Positions 63,651 through 64,000 of a stretch of DNA of 64,000 bases are shown one piece after another. Origin of the DNA: Bradyrhizobium sp. AZCC 1719 (lineage in GTDB: Bacteria; Pseudomonadota; Alphaproteobacteria; Rhizobiales; Xanthobacteraceae). Within the stretch, counting starts at the first letter, position 1. Every line of letters starts with the position of its first letter. Under the pieces are notes generated by a model. It saw only the letters and a program-made list of their open reading frames with translations, had not been told where the DNA came from and ran no database searches. The stretch is taken from contig NZ_JAZHRU010000001.1 in the NCBI RefSeq assembly GCF_036924525.1, positions 4,121,001 through 4,185,000 on the forward strand. Direction: 5' to 3'. A program made the position numbers and the translations under genes.

Positions 63651-64000
63651 TCACGCACCGCGTACGATCTCGCGCACCAGCCCGACCGTCTCCTCGATCA
63701 TCGCAGCGCTGACGTCGAGATGCGTGCAGGCGCGAATGCGGCCGTCCATCATCGCGAGCAGCACGCCGCGTTTGCGCAAGGCTTCGACCATTTTGTCGCC
63801 CGCGATGCCGGCTCTGTCAGGCTTGAAGAACACCAGGTTGGTCTCGGGCTCTTGCACCTCGATGCCGTCGATCTGCGACAGCCCCCGCGCCAGCGCACGC
63901 GCATTGGCGTGATCGTCGGCGAGGCGGTCGACGTGATGGTCGAGCGCATAGACGCAGGCCGCGGCGCAAATGCCGGCCTGCCGCATCGAGCCGCCGAGGC
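63651..64000 (-). CDS. Low-specificity L-threonine aldolase-like protein, 3' part only
   Basis: The frame enters from beyond the window end, so the start of the gene is missing. The visible 115 residues read LGGSMRQAGICAAACVYALD, ANARALARGLSQIDGIEVQE, PETNLVFFKP and end CTHLDVSAAMIEETVGLVRE. This is the C-terminal domain of the PLP-dependent threonine aldolase (beta-eliminating lyase) family, which splits L-threonine into glycine and acetaldehyde. The catalytic lysine lies outside the window. Confidence 0.88.
   Translation of the reverse strand, partial: LGGSMRQAGICAAACVYALDHHVDRLADDHANARALARGLSQIDGIEVQEPETNLVFFKPDRAGIAGDKMVEALRKRGVLLAMMDGRIRACTHLDVSAAMIEETVGLVREIVRGA

Overview
The window is a high-GC chromosomal segment of an alphaproteobacterium, most likely Bradyrhizobium or a close relative (Nitrobacteraceae). 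The evidence is the gene content (gcvTHP behind a tandem glycine riboswitch, recA with a GAAC-N7-GAAC SOS box, alaS, eukaryote-type icd, a purC-purS-purQ run with purL nearby, bolA and grxD), the many small proteins that look specific to bradyrhizobia, and dense families of intergenic palindromic repeats. I see no rRNA, tRNA, CRISPR array, transposase or phage structural gene. Family names rest on reading the proteins by eye; no database search was run.

Layout. 1-8.2 kb: a PQQ-dependent dehydrogenase anchored by a C-terminal helix, a 1-kb repeat-filled spacer, a PaaI-type thioesterase, a PilZ protein, and a series of small orphan genes separated by strong hairpins. Two of these encode only 59 aa. 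8.3-18.5 kb: recA, a DUF1835-like protein, the glycine cleavage operon gcvT-gcvH-gcvP (minus strand), then alaS. 18.6-28.3 kb: small secreted and membrane proteins, icd, a TrmJ-like methyltransferase fused to a DUF559 domain, a DUF1326/DUF2182 pair, two GNAT acetyltransferases and a TetR regulator. 28.4-33.3 kb: an OsmC / acyl-CoA dehydrogenase-like / tandem rhodanese unit divergent from the TetR gene, a hydrolase and a beta-barrel protein.

33.5-39.5 kb is the best regulatory story. A sigma-54 activator (two PAS domains, AAA+, Fis-type HTH) diverges from an ABC transporter (binding protein, permease, ATPase) followed by cyanase cynS. The shared spacer holds a near-perfect 33-bp palindrome and a consensus -24/-12 promoter, so this reads as a sigma-54-driven cyanate uptake and detoxification operon. 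39.5-51.7 kb: a PEP-mutase-like enzyme and divergent LysR, the F1-ATPase zeta subunit, purC-purS-(coiled-coil gene)-purQ-(Bug-type binding protein), a frameshifted EamA transporter, purL, an acyltransferase and small proteins.

51.8-57.7 kb is rich in thiol and redox genes: bolA, an LtrA-like protein, ergothioneine genes egtB-egtD, the CGFS glutaredoxin grxD, and a macro-domain gene whose apparent start is CTG. 57.7-64 kb: two overlapping paralogous serine hydrolases, a Tat-exported GH1 beta-glucosidase, a membrane GH17-like protein and the 3' part of a threonine-aldolase gene.

I did not find one clearly new multi-gene system. The strongest second-look items are the sigma-54 cyanate control region, the TetR/OsmC/dehydrogenase/rhodanese module, the TrmJ-DUF559 fusion, the repeated structured element at about 2.9-3.4 kb, and small genes that are easily missed.
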